A stretch of 64,000 nt of DNA from an uncultured Rhodospirillaceae bacterium (GCA_937927415.1 CALBDS010000001.1:186001-250000); one strand, 5' to 3'; positions 37,918-47,068 are shown, numbered from the stretch's first letter. Notes: a model not told the origin generated them from the sequence alone. Made by a program: numbers and translations.

Positions 37918-39104
37918 GCGATGCCCAGTCCAGCACCCGCCTGCCCGTTTCGGTCCTGACCGGCTTTCTCGGCAGCGGCAAGACGACGCTGCTCCAGCAC
38001 CTGCTGCACCACCCGGACATGTCCCGCACCGCCGTCGTCATCAACGAATTCGGCGAAGTGGGGCTGGATCACCTGCTGGTGGCGAAAGCGTCGGAAAACA
38101 TGGTGCTGATGGATTCGGGCTGCGTGTGCTGCTCCATCCGCGGTGATCTGGTGGACACGCTGCGCGACCTGTTCCTCAAGCGCGTGCGCGGCGAGATTCC
38201 GGAATTCGAGCGGGTGATCGTGGAAACCACCGGGCTGGCCGACCCCGCCCCCATCATCCACACGCTGATGACCGAACCGCTGCTGGCCGCCCGCTTCCGC
38301 CTGGACGGGGTGGTCGCCACCGTGGACGCCGTGCACGGCATGGGGCAGTTGGACGATCATCCCGAAAGCGTCAAGCAGGCGGCGGTGGCCGACCGCATCG
38401 TGCTGACCAAGACCGACGCCGCCCTGCCCGCCGCCACGCTGGCGCTCTGCCGCCGGCTGAACAGCATCAACCCCGCGGCCCCGATCATTCCCGCGGCCTT
38501 TGGTCAGGTGGACCCGGCCACCCTGTTCAACGCCGGCCTGTTCAACCCGGAAACCAAATCCCCCGATGTCGTCCGCTGGCTGAAGGAAGAGGCGTACCGC
38601 ACCGAACAGGAACATGGGCACCATGACCACGGGCATGAGCACGGCCATGACCATGGGCACGATCATGAGCACCATCATCACCACGATCACGATCATGACT
38701 GCGGTCCCGATTGCGACCATCATCACCATGACGTGAACCGCCACGACGACCGCATCCGCGCCTTTTGCATCGTGACCGACCGGGCGGTTTCGTGGAACAG
38801 CCTTGTGGATTTCATGGAAGCGTTGATCGCGCTGCGCGGGTCCGACATCCTGCGGGTCAAGGGGTTGCTGAACGTGGTGGAAAGCCCCGACCGCCCCATC
38901 GTGGTCCATGGGGTGCAGCACATGTTCCACCCGCCGGTGCAGTTGAACGAATGGCCCAGCGACGACCACCGCACCCGCATGGTGTTCATCACCCGTGACG
39001 TGGGCCAGGGGGTGATCGAACCGATGTTCGAGAATTTCGTCTACGGCGGTCCGGCCGCCGATGCCACCGATGATGCCACCGACGGCGGACAGCCCGCCCC
39101 ATGA
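37914..39104 (+). CDS. COG0523 GTPase, zinc metallochaperone-like (CobW family)
   Basis: 396 residues from a GTG (37914) that shares bases with the zur stop; AGGAGA precedes it. G1 motif GFLGSGKT (17-24), the family hallmark CVCC (70-73), ETTGLADPAPI switch, and TKTD as the nucleotide-specificity loop. A linker at about residues 239-275 is almost wholly His/Asp/Gly and is likely a metal-storage loop. A CobW C-terminal domain closes the protein. It likely delivers zinc to client enzymes during starvation; coupling with zur supports zinc over cobalt. The gene ends with ATGA shared with arfB. Confidence 0.93.
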   Translation: MSDAQSSTRLPVSVLTGFLGSGKTTLLQHLLHHPDMSRTAVVINEFGEVGLDHLLVAKASENMVLMDSGCVCCSIRGDLVDTLRDLFLKRVRGEIPEFERVIVETTGLADPAPIIHTLMTEPLLAARFRLDGVVATVDAVHGMGQLDDHPESVKQAAVADRIVLTKTDAALPAATLALCRRLNSINPAAPIIPAAFGQVDPATLFNAGLFNPETKSPDVVRWLKEEAYRTEQEHGHHDHGHEHGHDHGHDHEHHHHHDHDHDCGPDCDHHHHDVNRHDDRIRAFCIVTDRAVSWNSLVDFMEALIALRGSDILRVKGLLNVVESPDRPIVVHGVQHMFHPPVQLNEWPSDDHRTRMVFITRDVGQGVIEPMFENFVYGGPAADATDDATDGGQPAP

Positions 39105-39520
39105 TCCCCGTCACCCGCCGGATCACGCTGGATGAGCGTGAGATCGAAGAAAGCTTCGTCCGTGCCTCCGGCCCCGGCGGGCAGCATGTGAACAAGACGG
39201 AAAGCGCGGTCCAGCTTCGCTTCAACGTCCGCACCTCCCCCTCTCTGCCCGACGAGGTGCGGGCGCGGTTGGAGCGGCTGGCCGGGCGCCGGCTGACCCA
39301 GGACGGCGTGCTGGTCATCATCGCCGACCAGTACAAATCCCAGATGCGCAATCGCGAGGATGCGCTGAACCGGCTCGTGGAACTTATCCGCGCCGCCGCC
39401 GCCCCGCCGCCCCCACCCCGGCGGGCGACAAAGCCAACCTATGGTTCGCAACAGCGCCGCCTGGAATCCAAAACAAAGCGCAGCAGCATTAAACGTCTTC
39501 GATCACGTTATGATGAATAA
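39101..39520 (+). CDS. arfB: Alternative ribosome-rescue factor ArfB (peptidyl-tRNA hydrolase)
   Basis: 139 residues with the release-factor domain-3 GGQ motif at 26-28 (RASGPGGQHVNKTESAVQL) and a basic, Arg/Lys-rich tail (QQRRLESKTKRSSIKRLRSR) that enters the empty mRNA channel of stalled ribosomes. It lacks the codon-recognition domain of RF1/RF2, as expected for ArfB (YaeJ). It cleaves peptidyl-tRNA from stalled ribosomes. It overlaps the zinc GTPase gene (ATGA), so it is translationally coupled to zur-cobW, an odd but possibly regulatory link. Confidence 0.95.
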   Translation: MIPVTRRITLDEREIEESFVRASGPGGQHVNKTESAVQLRFNVRTSPSLPDEVRARLERLAGRRLTQDGVLVIIADQYKSQMRNREDALNRLVELIRAAAAPPPPPRRATKPTYGSQQRRLESKTKRSSIKRLRSRYDE

Positions 39521-39770
39521 AATTACCTTCACCAATTCAAACAGGAACCCGGCAAAAGAAATAAACAAAAATTCGATTCCATAACAGTTTGGACTGTGAT
39601 CCATCCGTCACAATTCGCTCTTGTCATAAATTCATTCACGTTCTAATCTATCATTCATCGGGAAATGCCTCTTTTCGGCGTTTTTCCAGAATAATTCCTT
39701 ATCGCTTGCGGGCTTCTCCGGCGCCTGACGATCGCCATTCCCTCATGCCCGATCCTCATCCGAGCCGACG
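39521..39770. other. AT-rich intergenic region before the hybrid kinase
   Basis: 250 bases, much richer in A/T than the genes around it. It should hold the promoter of the kinase gene. CTTTTCGGCGTTTTT (39669-39683) resembles a weak terminator stem. No gene is seen. Confidence 0.4.
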
Positions 39771-42719
39771 ATGATCCACTCTTTTCCTCTTACGCCGGCA
39801 GCCTCCACCGCCCGTTCGACCGGGCCGGGCGGGGAGATGTTTGCGCGCCGGTCCCGCCGCCTGATCGCCGTTTTGTGGGCAACGGCCGTGGCGCTGGCGG
39901 CGACGGCGTGGATCACGGCCCTGTTTCTGACGGATCGGGATTTCCAGCAGACCATGAACCGGGCGGAACGGGACACCGCCAACCTGACCCGGATCATCGC
40001 CGAACAGACCGCACGCGCCATCGGCGGCACGGACGAGTTGCTGACCTTCGCCGCCTATGACCTGTACCGCTTCGGGGCGGCATCGGCCAGTTTGCGGGAT
40101 GTGTTCCGCAATGCAGTGAAGAATTCCGAAATTCTGCTGCAACTGGCCGTCACGGACGCCGACGGCAACCTGATCCAGACCAGCGTCGATGATGTCCCCA
40201 CCGGCGTCAATCTGGGCGACCGCGAGCATTTCCGCGTCCACAAGGACGGCATCGTCCAGGGGGCGTTCGTCAGCCGTCCGGTGTTCGGGCGGGCGTCGGG
40301 AAGGTGGTCGATCCAACTCAGCCGCCGCATCAATGCCCCCGACGGCGGTTTCGGCGGAGTAATCGTCGCATCCCTCGATCCCTTCTATTTCTCCCGGATT
40401 TTCAGCGCGCTCGATGTGGGGGAAAAGGGGGCGGTGACGATGGCCGGCTATGATGGCATTCTGCGCGCCCGCTCGGTGATGGATGGCACGGTCCTGGGGA
40501 TGGATATCGGCCAGGGCAATCTCATGCAGGCTGCCCGGGCGCACGATACCGGCTTCATCCGCTCCACCAGCCTGCTGGACAACACCCGCCGGCTGATCGG
40601 TTTTCGTGGGGTTGCCGGCTATCCGCTGTTCGTGGCCGTGGGCTTCGACGAGGCATCGTTTCTGGCCGGCACCCGGACCCTCCGATGGGTCGCCATGGGC
40701 GTTGCCGGGGTGCTCAGCCTGATCCTGCTGGTGGTGGCGGTGGTGGTCACGCTGCAGATCCGCGCCCAGAGCCGCGCCCACGCCACCCTGGCCAGCACCG
40801 CCGCCCAGTTGCGCGCCCGTGAATTCCAGTTGCGCGACATTCTCGAAACCGCCTCCGACTGGTTTTGGGAGATGGATGAGAATTTCCGCTTCACCGGCTT
40901 TTCCGGTTCGTTCCGCGCCTTCAACGGCGACCAGAACAGCCTGCTCGGCCACCGACGCGACGAGATCGCCGCCCGTCCGCGGGAAGAGGAAGCGGCGTGG
41001 CGGGAGCATCTGGAAACCCTGGCCGCCCATCGCCCCTTCCGCCATTTCGAATACACCATCGCCCAGCCGGATGGGGAGAGCCGCATCTGGTCGGTCAGCG
41101 GCAAGCCGATCTTTGGCGAGGATGGCCGCTTTGCCGGCTACCGCGGGTCCGGGTACGACGTCACCGACGTGCGGCGGGCCGAACGGGCGCTGGCCGCCAG
41201 CGAACAACGCTACCGCAGCATGGTGGAGGCGGTGCGCCAGCCGATCATCGTCACCGACGACGCCGGCATCGTCACCGGCTTCAACCCGGCGGCGGAAGGG
41301 CTGTTCGGCCACCCCGCCGCCGCCGTCACCGGGCGGAACGTCGCGATCCTTCTGGCCGACGGCAAGGCGGACCTGACCCCCGGCACCCGTGAACGGGATA
41401 TCCGCCGGGCCGATGGCGGCACCGTCACGGTGGAATGGGCGTGGTCGGTGTGGCACAGCGGCGGGCAGCGCCACTTCACCGCCATCATCTGGGACATCTC
41501 TCAGGCCAAGCGGATCGAATCCGACCTGCGGCTGGCTCGCGACAGCGCGGAAAACGCCAGCCGGCTGAAAAGCCAGTTCCTCGCCACCATCAGCCACGAG
41601 ATCCGCACACCGATGAACGCGGTTCTCGGGTCGCTGACGCTGCTGTCCGGTTCGCCCCTGGTCGCGGACGACAAGCGGCTGGTGGAGGTGGCCCGGCAAT
41701 CGGCCGAAGGGCTGCTGCGCCTGCTGGACGACATCCTCGATTTTTCCAAGCTGGAATCGGGGAAAATCACCTTGGAGGAGGTGGTCTGCGCCCCCGCCGC
41801 GCTGGTTGCCGATGTCATCAGCATGTTCCAGCCCACGGCCGGGGAAAAGGGGCTGGCCCTAAGCTTTCAGCCCGACCCATCGCTGCCGGACGCCATCGTC
41901 AGCGATCCGGCCCGGCTGCGGCAGATCCTGTTCAATCTGGTGGGCAACGCCATCAAGTTCACCCCCGCCGGCCATGTGACCGTCCGGGCGCGGCTGGGCG
42001 AGCAGCGGGACGACGGCCTGCTGCGGGTGGATTTCGCGGTGGAGGACACCGGCATCGGCATCAGCGCCCACACCCTGCCCACCCTTTTCGAGCGTTTCAC
42101 CCAGGCCGACACCTCGGTCACCCGCCGGTTCGGCGGGACGGGGTTGGGGTTGGCCATTTGCCGCGAGCTGTGCGCGCTGCTGGGCGGGTCGATTTCGGTG
42201 GACAGCATCCCCGGCAAGGGCAGCCTGTTCCGCTTCTCCATCGTCTGCCCCCGCGGCGACGCCGCGGCGCTGCCGTCCGGCAACGATACCCCCGCCCCGC
42301 CGCCCCGCCTGCCGCCGCTGCGGGTGCTGGTGGTGGATGACAACACCGTCAACCGCGAAATTCTGCGCAAGCTGCTGGAACGGGCCGGTCATGTGGTGGA
42401 AACCGCCGAAGACGGGGGGCAAGCGGTGGACATGGCCCGCCACACCCGCTTCGACGTGGTGCTGATGGATGTGCAGATGCCCACCATGGACGGGCTGACC
42501 GCCACCCGGCTGATCCGGTCGCTGCCGCCCCCGGCCAGCGGGGTGCCGGTGATCGCGCTCACCGCGCACGCGTCGGGCAGTTCACGGCCCGAATGCCTGT
42601 CGGCCGGCATGGACGGCTTTGCCGCCAAACCGCTGCGCCCCGCCCAGCTTTTCCAGGAAATCGCCGCGGTCCTGGACAAAAGGGATCAGGAACCGGAACG
42701 GGTCAGGTCCGCCATTTGA
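39771..42719 (+). CDS. Hybrid sensor histidine kinase with periplasmic PDC domain, PAS and receiver
   Basis: 982 residues. A membrane segment (about 30-55) precedes a periplasmic Cache/PDC-type domain (VDDVPTGVNLGDREHFRVHK), a second membrane segment (about 300-325), then two PAS segments, a HisKA domain with SHEIRTPMNA (His about 608), HATPase with VGNAIKFTPAGH and GGTGLGLAICREL, and a C-terminal receiver with Asp about 900 (LMDVQMPTMDGL). It should sense an external ligand and phosphorylate its own receiver, and then a phosphotransfer protein. Its stop overlaps the convergent redoxin gene by 17 bases. Confidence 0.93.
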   Translation: MIHSFPLTPAASTARSTGPGGEMFARRSRRLIAVLWATAVALAATAWITALFLTDRDFQQTMNRAERDTANLTRIIAEQTARAIGGTDELLTFAAYDLYRFGAASASLRDVFRNAVKNSEILLQLAVTDADGNLIQTSVDDVPTGVNLGDREHFRVHKDGIVQGAFVSRPVFGRASGRWSIQLSRRINAPDGGFGGVIVASLDPFYFSRIFSALDVGEKGAVTMAGYDGILRARSVMDGTVLGMDIGQGNLMQAARAHDTGFIRSTSLLDNTRRLIGFRGVAGYPLFVAVGFDEASFLAGTRTLRWVAMGVAGVLSLILLVVAVVVTLQIRAQSRAHATLASTAAQLRAREFQLRDILETASDWFWEMDENFRFTGFSGSFRAFNGDQNSLLGHRRDEIAARPREEEAAWREHLETLAAHRPFRHFEYTIAQPDGESRIWSVSGKPIFGEDGRFAGYRGSGYDVTDVRRAERALAASEQRYRSMVEAVRQPIIVTDDAGIVTGFNPAAEGLFGHPAAAVTGRNVAILLADGKADLTPGTRERDIRRADGGTVTVEWAWSVWHSGGQRHFTAIIWDISQAKRIESDLRLARDSAENASRLKSQFLATISHEIRTPMNAVLGSLTLLSGSPLVADDKRLVEVARQSAEGLLRLLDDILDFSKLESGKITLEEVVCAPAALVADVISMFQPTAGEKGLALSFQPDPSLPDAIVSDPARLRQILFNLVGNAIKFTPAGHVTVRARLGEQRDDGLLRVDFAVEDTGIGISAHTLPTLFERFTQADTSVTRRFGGTGLGLAICRELCALLGGSISVDSIPGKGSLFRFSIVCPRGDAAALPSGNDTPAPPPRLPPLRVLVVDDNTVNREILRKLLERAGHVVETAEDGGQAVDMARHTRFDVVLMDVQMPTMDGLTATRLIRSLPPPASGVPVIALTAHASGSSRPECLSAGMDGFAAKPLRPAQLFQEIAAVLDKRDQEPERVRSAI

Positions 42720-43251
42720 TGGAACACCCCATGCTGGGGATCTGGTCCGCCGGCCCTTGCCCGGTTTCGGCGATGCGGATCATGGCGTGGAACAGTTCGC
42801 GGGGGGCGTCGGCGCACACCTCCTTGCGCGAGGCATCCAGCCGGCCGCGGTACTGCAATTCAAGACCGGCGTTGTAGCCGAAGAAATCAGGGGTGCAGAC
42901 CGCCCCATAGGCACGGGCCACCGCCTGCGTTTCGTCGATCAGATAGGGAAAGGTGAAGCCGTTGGCGGCGGCGAACGCCACCATGTTCTCAAAGCTGTCT
43001 TCGGGATAGGCGCTGGTGTCGTTGGACATGATGGCGACGGCGGAAACCCCGTGGGCCGCCAGTTCGGTCACATCGCGCACGATGCGCCCGATCACCGCCT
43101 TCACATAGGGGCAGTGGTTGCACAGGAACATCACCAGCGTTCCCCGCGGGCCGCGCACATCGGCCAGGGTCAGAACACGCCCATCCACGCCACGCAGGCG
43201 AAAATCGGGGGCCGGGCACCCGACATCGCACACCGGGGTTTCGGCTGCCAT
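42703..43251 (-). CDS. Thioredoxin-fold redoxin (AhpC/TSA-like)
   Basis: 182 residues from the ATG at 43251, which has GAGAGGAGCG upstream; a longer frame to 43479 lacks that support. APDFRLRGVDGRVLTLADVRG and LVMFLCNHCPYVKAVI show the redoxin fold with a CNHCPY active-site motif. FFGYNAGLELQYRGRLD is typical of the thioredoxin-family protein group near ResA-like proteins. It likely reduces peroxides or disulfides in the cytosol. Its 3' end overlaps the kinase gene. Confidence 0.9.
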   Translation of the reverse strand: MAAETPVCDVGCPAPDFRLRGVDGRVLTLADVRGPRGTLVMFLCNHCPYVKAVIGRIVRDVTELAAHGVSAVAIMSNDTSAYPEDSFENMVAFAAANGFTFPYLIDETQAVARAYGAVCTPDFFGYNAGLELQYRGRLDASRKEVCADAPRELFHAMIRIAETGQGPADQIPSMGCSIKWRT

Positions 43252-43336
43252 AGCAACGCTCCTCTCTTCTGCTGCCCTTTCCGACGGAAAACAGAGGGTG
43301 CCGGAGAAGGGCGCGATCCCGCAAGGCGTCTGCGGC

Positions 43337-43370
43337 AAAAAAACGCCCCGGACCGCAAGGGCCGGGGCGT
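43337..43370 (-). terminator. Rho-independent terminator (minus strand)
   Basis: ACGCCCCGG (43343-43351) pairs with CCGGGGCGT (43362-43370), and on the minus strand the stem is followed by a T run (43336-43342). It ends the LuxR gene that stops at 43476. Confidence 0.85.
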
Positions 43371-43475
43371 CGAGATGCATTCCGCAAGGATGGAGAATGG
43401 GAATGCCGCTGCCACATCCGGGGCTTGCCACCCCCCTCCGACAGGCACCCCCGTATGCCGGGGCTGCCGTGCCGG

Positions 43476-44123
43476 TCACGCCATGCTGGCGGTTGCGATC
43501 ACCGCCTGGGTGCGGTTCTTGACGCCCAGGGATTTGAAGATGGCGGTGACATGGATCTTCACCGTGCCTTCGGACAGGCCCAGCTCATAGGCGATCTGCT
43601 TGTTGGATTTGCCGGCGCGCAGGCAATCCAGAACCTCTTTCTGACGCTGGGTCAGGCCCCCCATGCCGGTGCGCTCGGCCGCCGGCTGGGTTTCCGCCGG
43701 GCGGCGGCGCTGGCCCATGTCGGCGGCAAAGGTGATCGCCATGGGCGGCACATAGATCCCGTCGGACATCACCAGATTGAGGGCGCCGATCATCACCTTC
43801 ACACTGCTGGACTTCGGGATATACCCGGTCGCGCCGTGATCCAAAGCGCCACGGATATCGTTGAGGTTTTCGGACGCCGAAATCACAACGACAGGGGCAC
43901 CCGGCTGCAACGCCTGAATGTCGCGGATACCGCCAAACCCCGGCCACCCGCTCATGTTGAGATCAAGAAGAACAATGTCGAAGTGGTCATCCCGCTGGCA
44001 GGCAGCGAGCACCTCGGCAAAAGAGCCAGCTTCGACAAAGCGGGTGTTCTGATGCATCTGCTCAAGCAGACGGCACAGACCTTCACGGAAGAGAAGATGG
44101 TCGTCACCGATGAGTATCTTCAT
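43476..44123 (-). CDS. NarL/FixJ-type response regulator (LuxR family)
   Basis: 215 residues. Receiver with acidic pair Asp7-Asp8, phosphorylation Asp54 (VLLDLNMSG) and Lys104 (GYIPKSS); LuxR HTH at about 155-210 (LTQRQKEVLDCLRAGKSNKQIAYELGLSEGTVKIHV). All receiver residues are intact, so it should be controlled by a kinase. The hybrid kinase nearby is a possible partner but is not in the same operon. The gene ends in a strong terminator. Confidence 0.93.
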   Translation of the reverse strand: MKILIGDDHLLFREGLCRLLEQMHQNTRFVEAGSFAEVLAACQRDDHFDIVLLDLNMSGWPGFGGIRDIQALQPGAPVVVISASENLNDIRGALDHGATGYIPKSSSVKVMIGALNLVMSDGIYVPPMAITFAADMGQRRRPAETQPAAERTGMGGLTQRQKEVLDCLRAGKSNKQIAYELGLSEGTVKIHVTAIFKSLGVKNRTQAVIATASMA

Positions 44124-44862
44124 AGAACTGTCGCCTTTTCTCGTTCAGCGCCGGTCTGCCGCCGCCGTTTCTGGCGGGGGACCCTCATCCTGACCGGACC
44201 ATTCCCATTGTTGCGGCGGTTGATGGTTCATGACCTACCACATTCGGAAGTCGATCCCTATCCCCACAAGCGCCATAGCCCTTTTGCGCTCCAACAATTG
44301 ACCTTCGGCACTGCAAAACGACGCCTTTTTCCCCCTCCATTCTTCAAAGGTCATATTTCCCACCGATGGAAATACGCAGAAAACTACCTTTGGTTTTATA
44401 TGCTTTCGAGAAGAAGGGTAATCATGACAGGGTCACGGCACCCCAATGGAATAGAATAGGAATGCCTCAATCGACAAAAACAATGACCGTTCTATCAAAT
44501 ATGCGCACACCAAGGGAGCTATCACGATGTAACTTCAATCATTCAAAATGAATGGATTGACGCTTATACAAGATGAACTATTGTCTTTGCGTAACGTTAT
44601 TTCACATCATACAGCCAGACGGCCGCGATTTTCCTTTTCCACAGAATAGATCAAAACCATACCTTATCCATCTGCAAGCCCGTATACCGCATTGCATTCT
44701 CCAGGAATGCGGCAAAAACAGCACAGATTCGACAACCGGAAGCGAACGGAGGTCCAGGATGCAGGCGGTTTAAGAACCACGAAAAGACGGTGGCCTGGTG
44801 ACATCACGCCCTTTTCCACCCCCACCCTTCCCCCGTGCACCCTCTGAGAAGCGGTGATTTCT
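44124..44862. other. Long AT-rich intergenic region between divergent LuxR genes
   Basis: About 740 bases with clearly lower GC than the flanks and no frame carrying a recognisable domain. The 44180-44860 part has stretches of A/T typical of promoters. It must contain the promoters of both regulators and could encode a small RNA; no firm structure was found by eye. Confidence 0.4.
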
Positions 44863-45561
44863 ATGCACGTATGCCTTGTACTCGACCACTCAACCGTTAC
44901 GGATCGGGTTGTGCAGGCCCTGGAACAGGCTGGCCGGCATCGTATCACCGTGTTTCACGGGATCGGCGAACTGGCACAAAGCACCCTGACCCCCGATGCG
45001 ATCCTGATCGGATTGCAGCAGTTCACGGCACTGCGGGAAAACGAGCCGATGGTTTATCTGCGGCTGTCGCGGCGGTCGCGGATCGTGGTGGTTCTGTCCA
45101 GCCGCGAGCTGTTGGACGCGGCCAACATCCTGGCCTTTGCCGACGCTTGGGTGTTTGAGGACATCAATGTGGAGCGGATCAACGAAATGCTCGAACTGGG
45201 GCTGGAGGGGCATTGCCTGATGCCGAGCCAGTTCCTGTCACGGCTGGGCGTGGACGAGATCCGCCTGACGCTTCTGTCCCGTCTGTCGGATGTGGAATTC
45301 GAAACCCTGCTGCTGCTGGGCCAGGGGCTGAACAACCGCACCATCGCCAGCCAGCTTTCCCTGACCGAGGCGGTGGTGAAATCGCTGGTGCGCAGCGTGC
45401 TGTCGAAGCTGCATTTCCGCAACCGCACCGAAGCCGGCGTGTTCGCCGCCCGGCAAGCCGCCGCCCTGATCCAGACCCGCAACGCCGCCCAGGGCGGCCA
45501 CGGCAGCGGCCAGGGGGGGTACCGGCAGGCCCCGCCCGCCTATCGCGCGGCGGGGGCATGA
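44863..45561 (+). CDS. LuxR-type regulator with degenerate receiver
   Basis: 232 residues from the ATG at 44863; a GTG at 44854 is an alternative and would add 3. The N-terminal half has receiver-like spacing, but the phospho-Asp position reads DAILIGLQQ and the Lys position reads ADAWVFEDI, so it cannot be phosphorylated in the usual way. The C-terminal HTH (LSDVEFETLLLLGQGLNNRTIASQLSLTEAVVK) is intact. It is likely a kinase-independent regulator or a partner of its neighbours. The tail is Gly/Gln-rich. Confidence 0.88.
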   Translation: MHVCLVLDHSTVTDRVVQALEQAGRHRITVFHGIGELAQSTLTPDAILIGLQQFTALRENEPMVYLRLSRRSRIVVVLSSRELLDAANILAFADAWVFEDINVERINEMLELGLEGHCLMPSQFLSRLGVDEIRLTLLSRLSDVEFETLLLLGQGLNNRTIASQLSLTEAVVKSLVRSVLSKLHFRNRTEAGVFAARQAAALIQTRNAAQGGHGSGQGGYRQAPPAYRAAGA

Positions 45562-45577
45562 AAACGGGCATGAAAAT

Positions 45578-45621
45578 GGCCCCCGCCCCTTTCCCCCATG
45601 CGGGCGAAAGGGGCGGGGGCC
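45578..45621. terminator. Terminator between convergent LuxR genes
   Basis: GGCCCCCGCCCCTTTC pairs with GAAAGGGGCGGGGGCC across a loop, between stops at 45561 and 45631. A runs flank the stem on the left, so it can serve both strands. Confidence 0.8.
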
Positions 45622-45630
45622 GAAACGGCT

Positions 45631-46326
45631 TCATTGCCCGGCCGCCACCGCGCTGGCAGCGCCGGCAGCCCCGGCCAGTTCGCCGCCGATGCCGTTGTTC
45701 AACGCCCAGATCGCCGCCTGTGTGCGGTTGGAGGCGTTGATCTTGCGTAACAGGCTTTTCAGATGAACCTTCACTGTCGCTTCGGTGATGTTCAGGTGAT
45801 TGGCGATCATCTTGTTGCTGTCGCCGTTCAGCAGACAGCGGAGGATCTGGATTTCCCGCTGGGACAGGCCCTTGCGCGATACCGGCACCTCGGCGCTGTT
45901 GCCGTTGACCCGCCCGCTGATGAGCAGGGCCGCCAGATGGGTGGGAAACACCTTTTCCCCCATCATCACCAGCCGCAGCGACTGGGCCAGCGCATCCGAT
46001 GACAGATCCTTCATCAGATACCCGTCGGCCCCGGCTTCCAGCGCGTTGGCCAGCCGCTTGGTGCACAACTCGCTGGTCAGCACCACCATGCGGGCGTCGG
46101 GCAGAAGGGCGCGCAGATGGCGCATGGCTTCCGCCTCCTCCTCCCCCCCATTGGCGAGATCCAGAAGCACCAGTTGCGGACGGGTGCCACTCTCGACGAT
46201 CTGCACCGCCTCCCGCGGCCCGCTGGCTTCGGCGACGATGTGGAACGGCGATTCATCCAGAAGCCGTTTCAGCCCCTCACGAAACAGCTTGTTGGAATCG
46301 ATCAGAAAGACACGCACTGAGTCCAT
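45631..46326 (-). CDS. NarL/FixJ-type response regulator (LuxR family)
   Basis: 231 residues. Phosphorylation Asp56 (LVLLDLANG) and Lys107 (GYLMKDLS) are kept; the acidic pair is Asp10-Ser11, so metal binding may be weaker. HTH at about 155-205 (LSQREIQILRCLLNGDSNKMIANHLNITEATVKVHL). The C-terminal tail is Gly/Ala-rich (IGGELAGAAGAASAVAAG). It is one of three adjacent LuxR-type genes that alternate in direction. A 445-base AT-rich region lies upstream. Confidence 0.92.
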   Translation of the reverse strand: MDSVRVFLIDSNKLFREGLKRLLDESPFHIVAEASGPREAVQIVESGTRPQLVLLDLANGGEEEAEAMRHLRALLPDARMVVLTSELCTKRLANALEAGADGYLMKDLSSDALAQSLRLVMMGEKVFPTHLAALLISGRVNGNSAEVPVSRKGLSQREIQILRCLLNGDSNKMIANHLNITEATVKVHLKSLLRKINASNRTQAAIWALNNGIGGELAGAAGAASAVAAGQ

Positions 46327-46584
46327 CGGTTCGCTCCTGAGATTTCCCGGACGATATGACAGGCACCTCTACCCGCTCGCTTGTCTTCTTAAGTGGCAAG
46401 ATAATATTTTTGATGAAAGTAACCTTGTCATCACAGCAATAATATCATTCTGTGGTGTTAATGACGGAACGCTTTGTGCATATGCGTAAAGAAGAAACAG
46501 ACAAGGAATTATTTTTAAATTTTTGAATCTTTTTCGATTGCGATTAAGGATGCTCTTCATCCTTTCGGCCTTCCCAACGCGGGA
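46327..46584. promoter_or_regulatory. AT-rich upstream region of the LuxR gene
   Basis: About 260 bases with A/T-rich blocks (46380-46560) standing out from the background. It is the likely promoter and operator region of the minus-strand LuxR gene. No defined motif could be assigned. Confidence 0.4.
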
Positions 46585-46638
46585 GAGGCACCCATGGGTG
46601 CAGAACAGCACCCTTTGCGTACAAAGGTGGGGTGCCTC
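46585..46638. ncRNA. Structured leader with alternative pairings (candidate RNA element)
   Basis: GAGGCACCC (46585-46593) pairs perfectly with GGGTGCCTC (46630-46638), enclosing a CCTTTG-CGTA-CAAAGG hairpin (46612-46627). A second GCACCC (46608-46613) and a second GGGTGC (46596-46601) permit mutually exclusive stems. It lies 134 bases before the small membrane protein gene at 46772, and about 260 bases from the divergent LuxR gene. No known RNA family is recognised. Confidence 0.4.
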
Positions 46639-46676
46639 GTCTGGCCGTAAAGGGGGGAGTTCATCAAAGGAGGGGA

Positions 46677-46760
46677 TGAAAACGGAAAAAGGGTTGCCGA
46701 TCACACGGCTGCAGCGCAAAGGGAGGGGAAGCCCCCCTATCCGGGATCATCCGTCATGAA
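46677..46760 (+). CDS. Possible 27-residue leader peptide
   Basis: A short frame starting right after AAAGGAGG (only 2 bases between core and ATG, tighter than usual). The peptide (MKTEKGLPITRLQRKGRG...) is basic, without a membrane segment. It lies between the structured element and the small membrane protein. This is a weak call, included because of the strong ribosome site. Confidence 0.25.
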
Positions 46761-46771
46761 TTGTGTCCGCC

Positions 46772-46969
46772 ATGAGCCTTGAACCGCTGACCGTCTGGCA
46801 TGGGATCGGTGCGGCGATGGCGGCCTATCTCATCCTGCTGGCCCGCAGCGCGCGCAAACAGGGCGAGCTGGCGCAATTTCTGCGCAGCCTGCTGATCGTG
46901 GCCGCCCTGATCGGTCTGATCGCCGGGGCCGTGGCGCTGACCATCATGCTGGACAGCCCCCGCTACTGA
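46772..46969 (+). CDS. Small membrane protein
   Basis: 65 residues from the ATG at 46772; GTG 46763 would add 3. Two hydrophobic segments (about 10-24 and 41-59) flank a basic loop (ARSARKQGELAQF), a hairpin-like inner-membrane topology. No family is recognised. There is no strong ribosome site. It stands alone, downstream of the structured element at 46585-46638, which could be its leader. Confidence 0.5.
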   Translation: MSLEPLTVWHGIGAAMAAYLILLARSARKQGELAQFLRSLLIVAALIGLIAGAVALTIMLDSPRY

Positions 46970-47068
46970 CAGGACGCGCGTCCTCCCCCCATGGGCGGCC
47001 CCCGCAGGCGATTCGGCGGCTCCCGGCGATCGTCCCCCCCTCGATCGCCGGGAGCCGGTCCGGTGGGA

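Noticed and set aside
38629..38733. CAT/CAC repeat tract as a tandem repeat element
   Set aside because: It is the coding sequence for the His-rich loop of the zinc GTPase.
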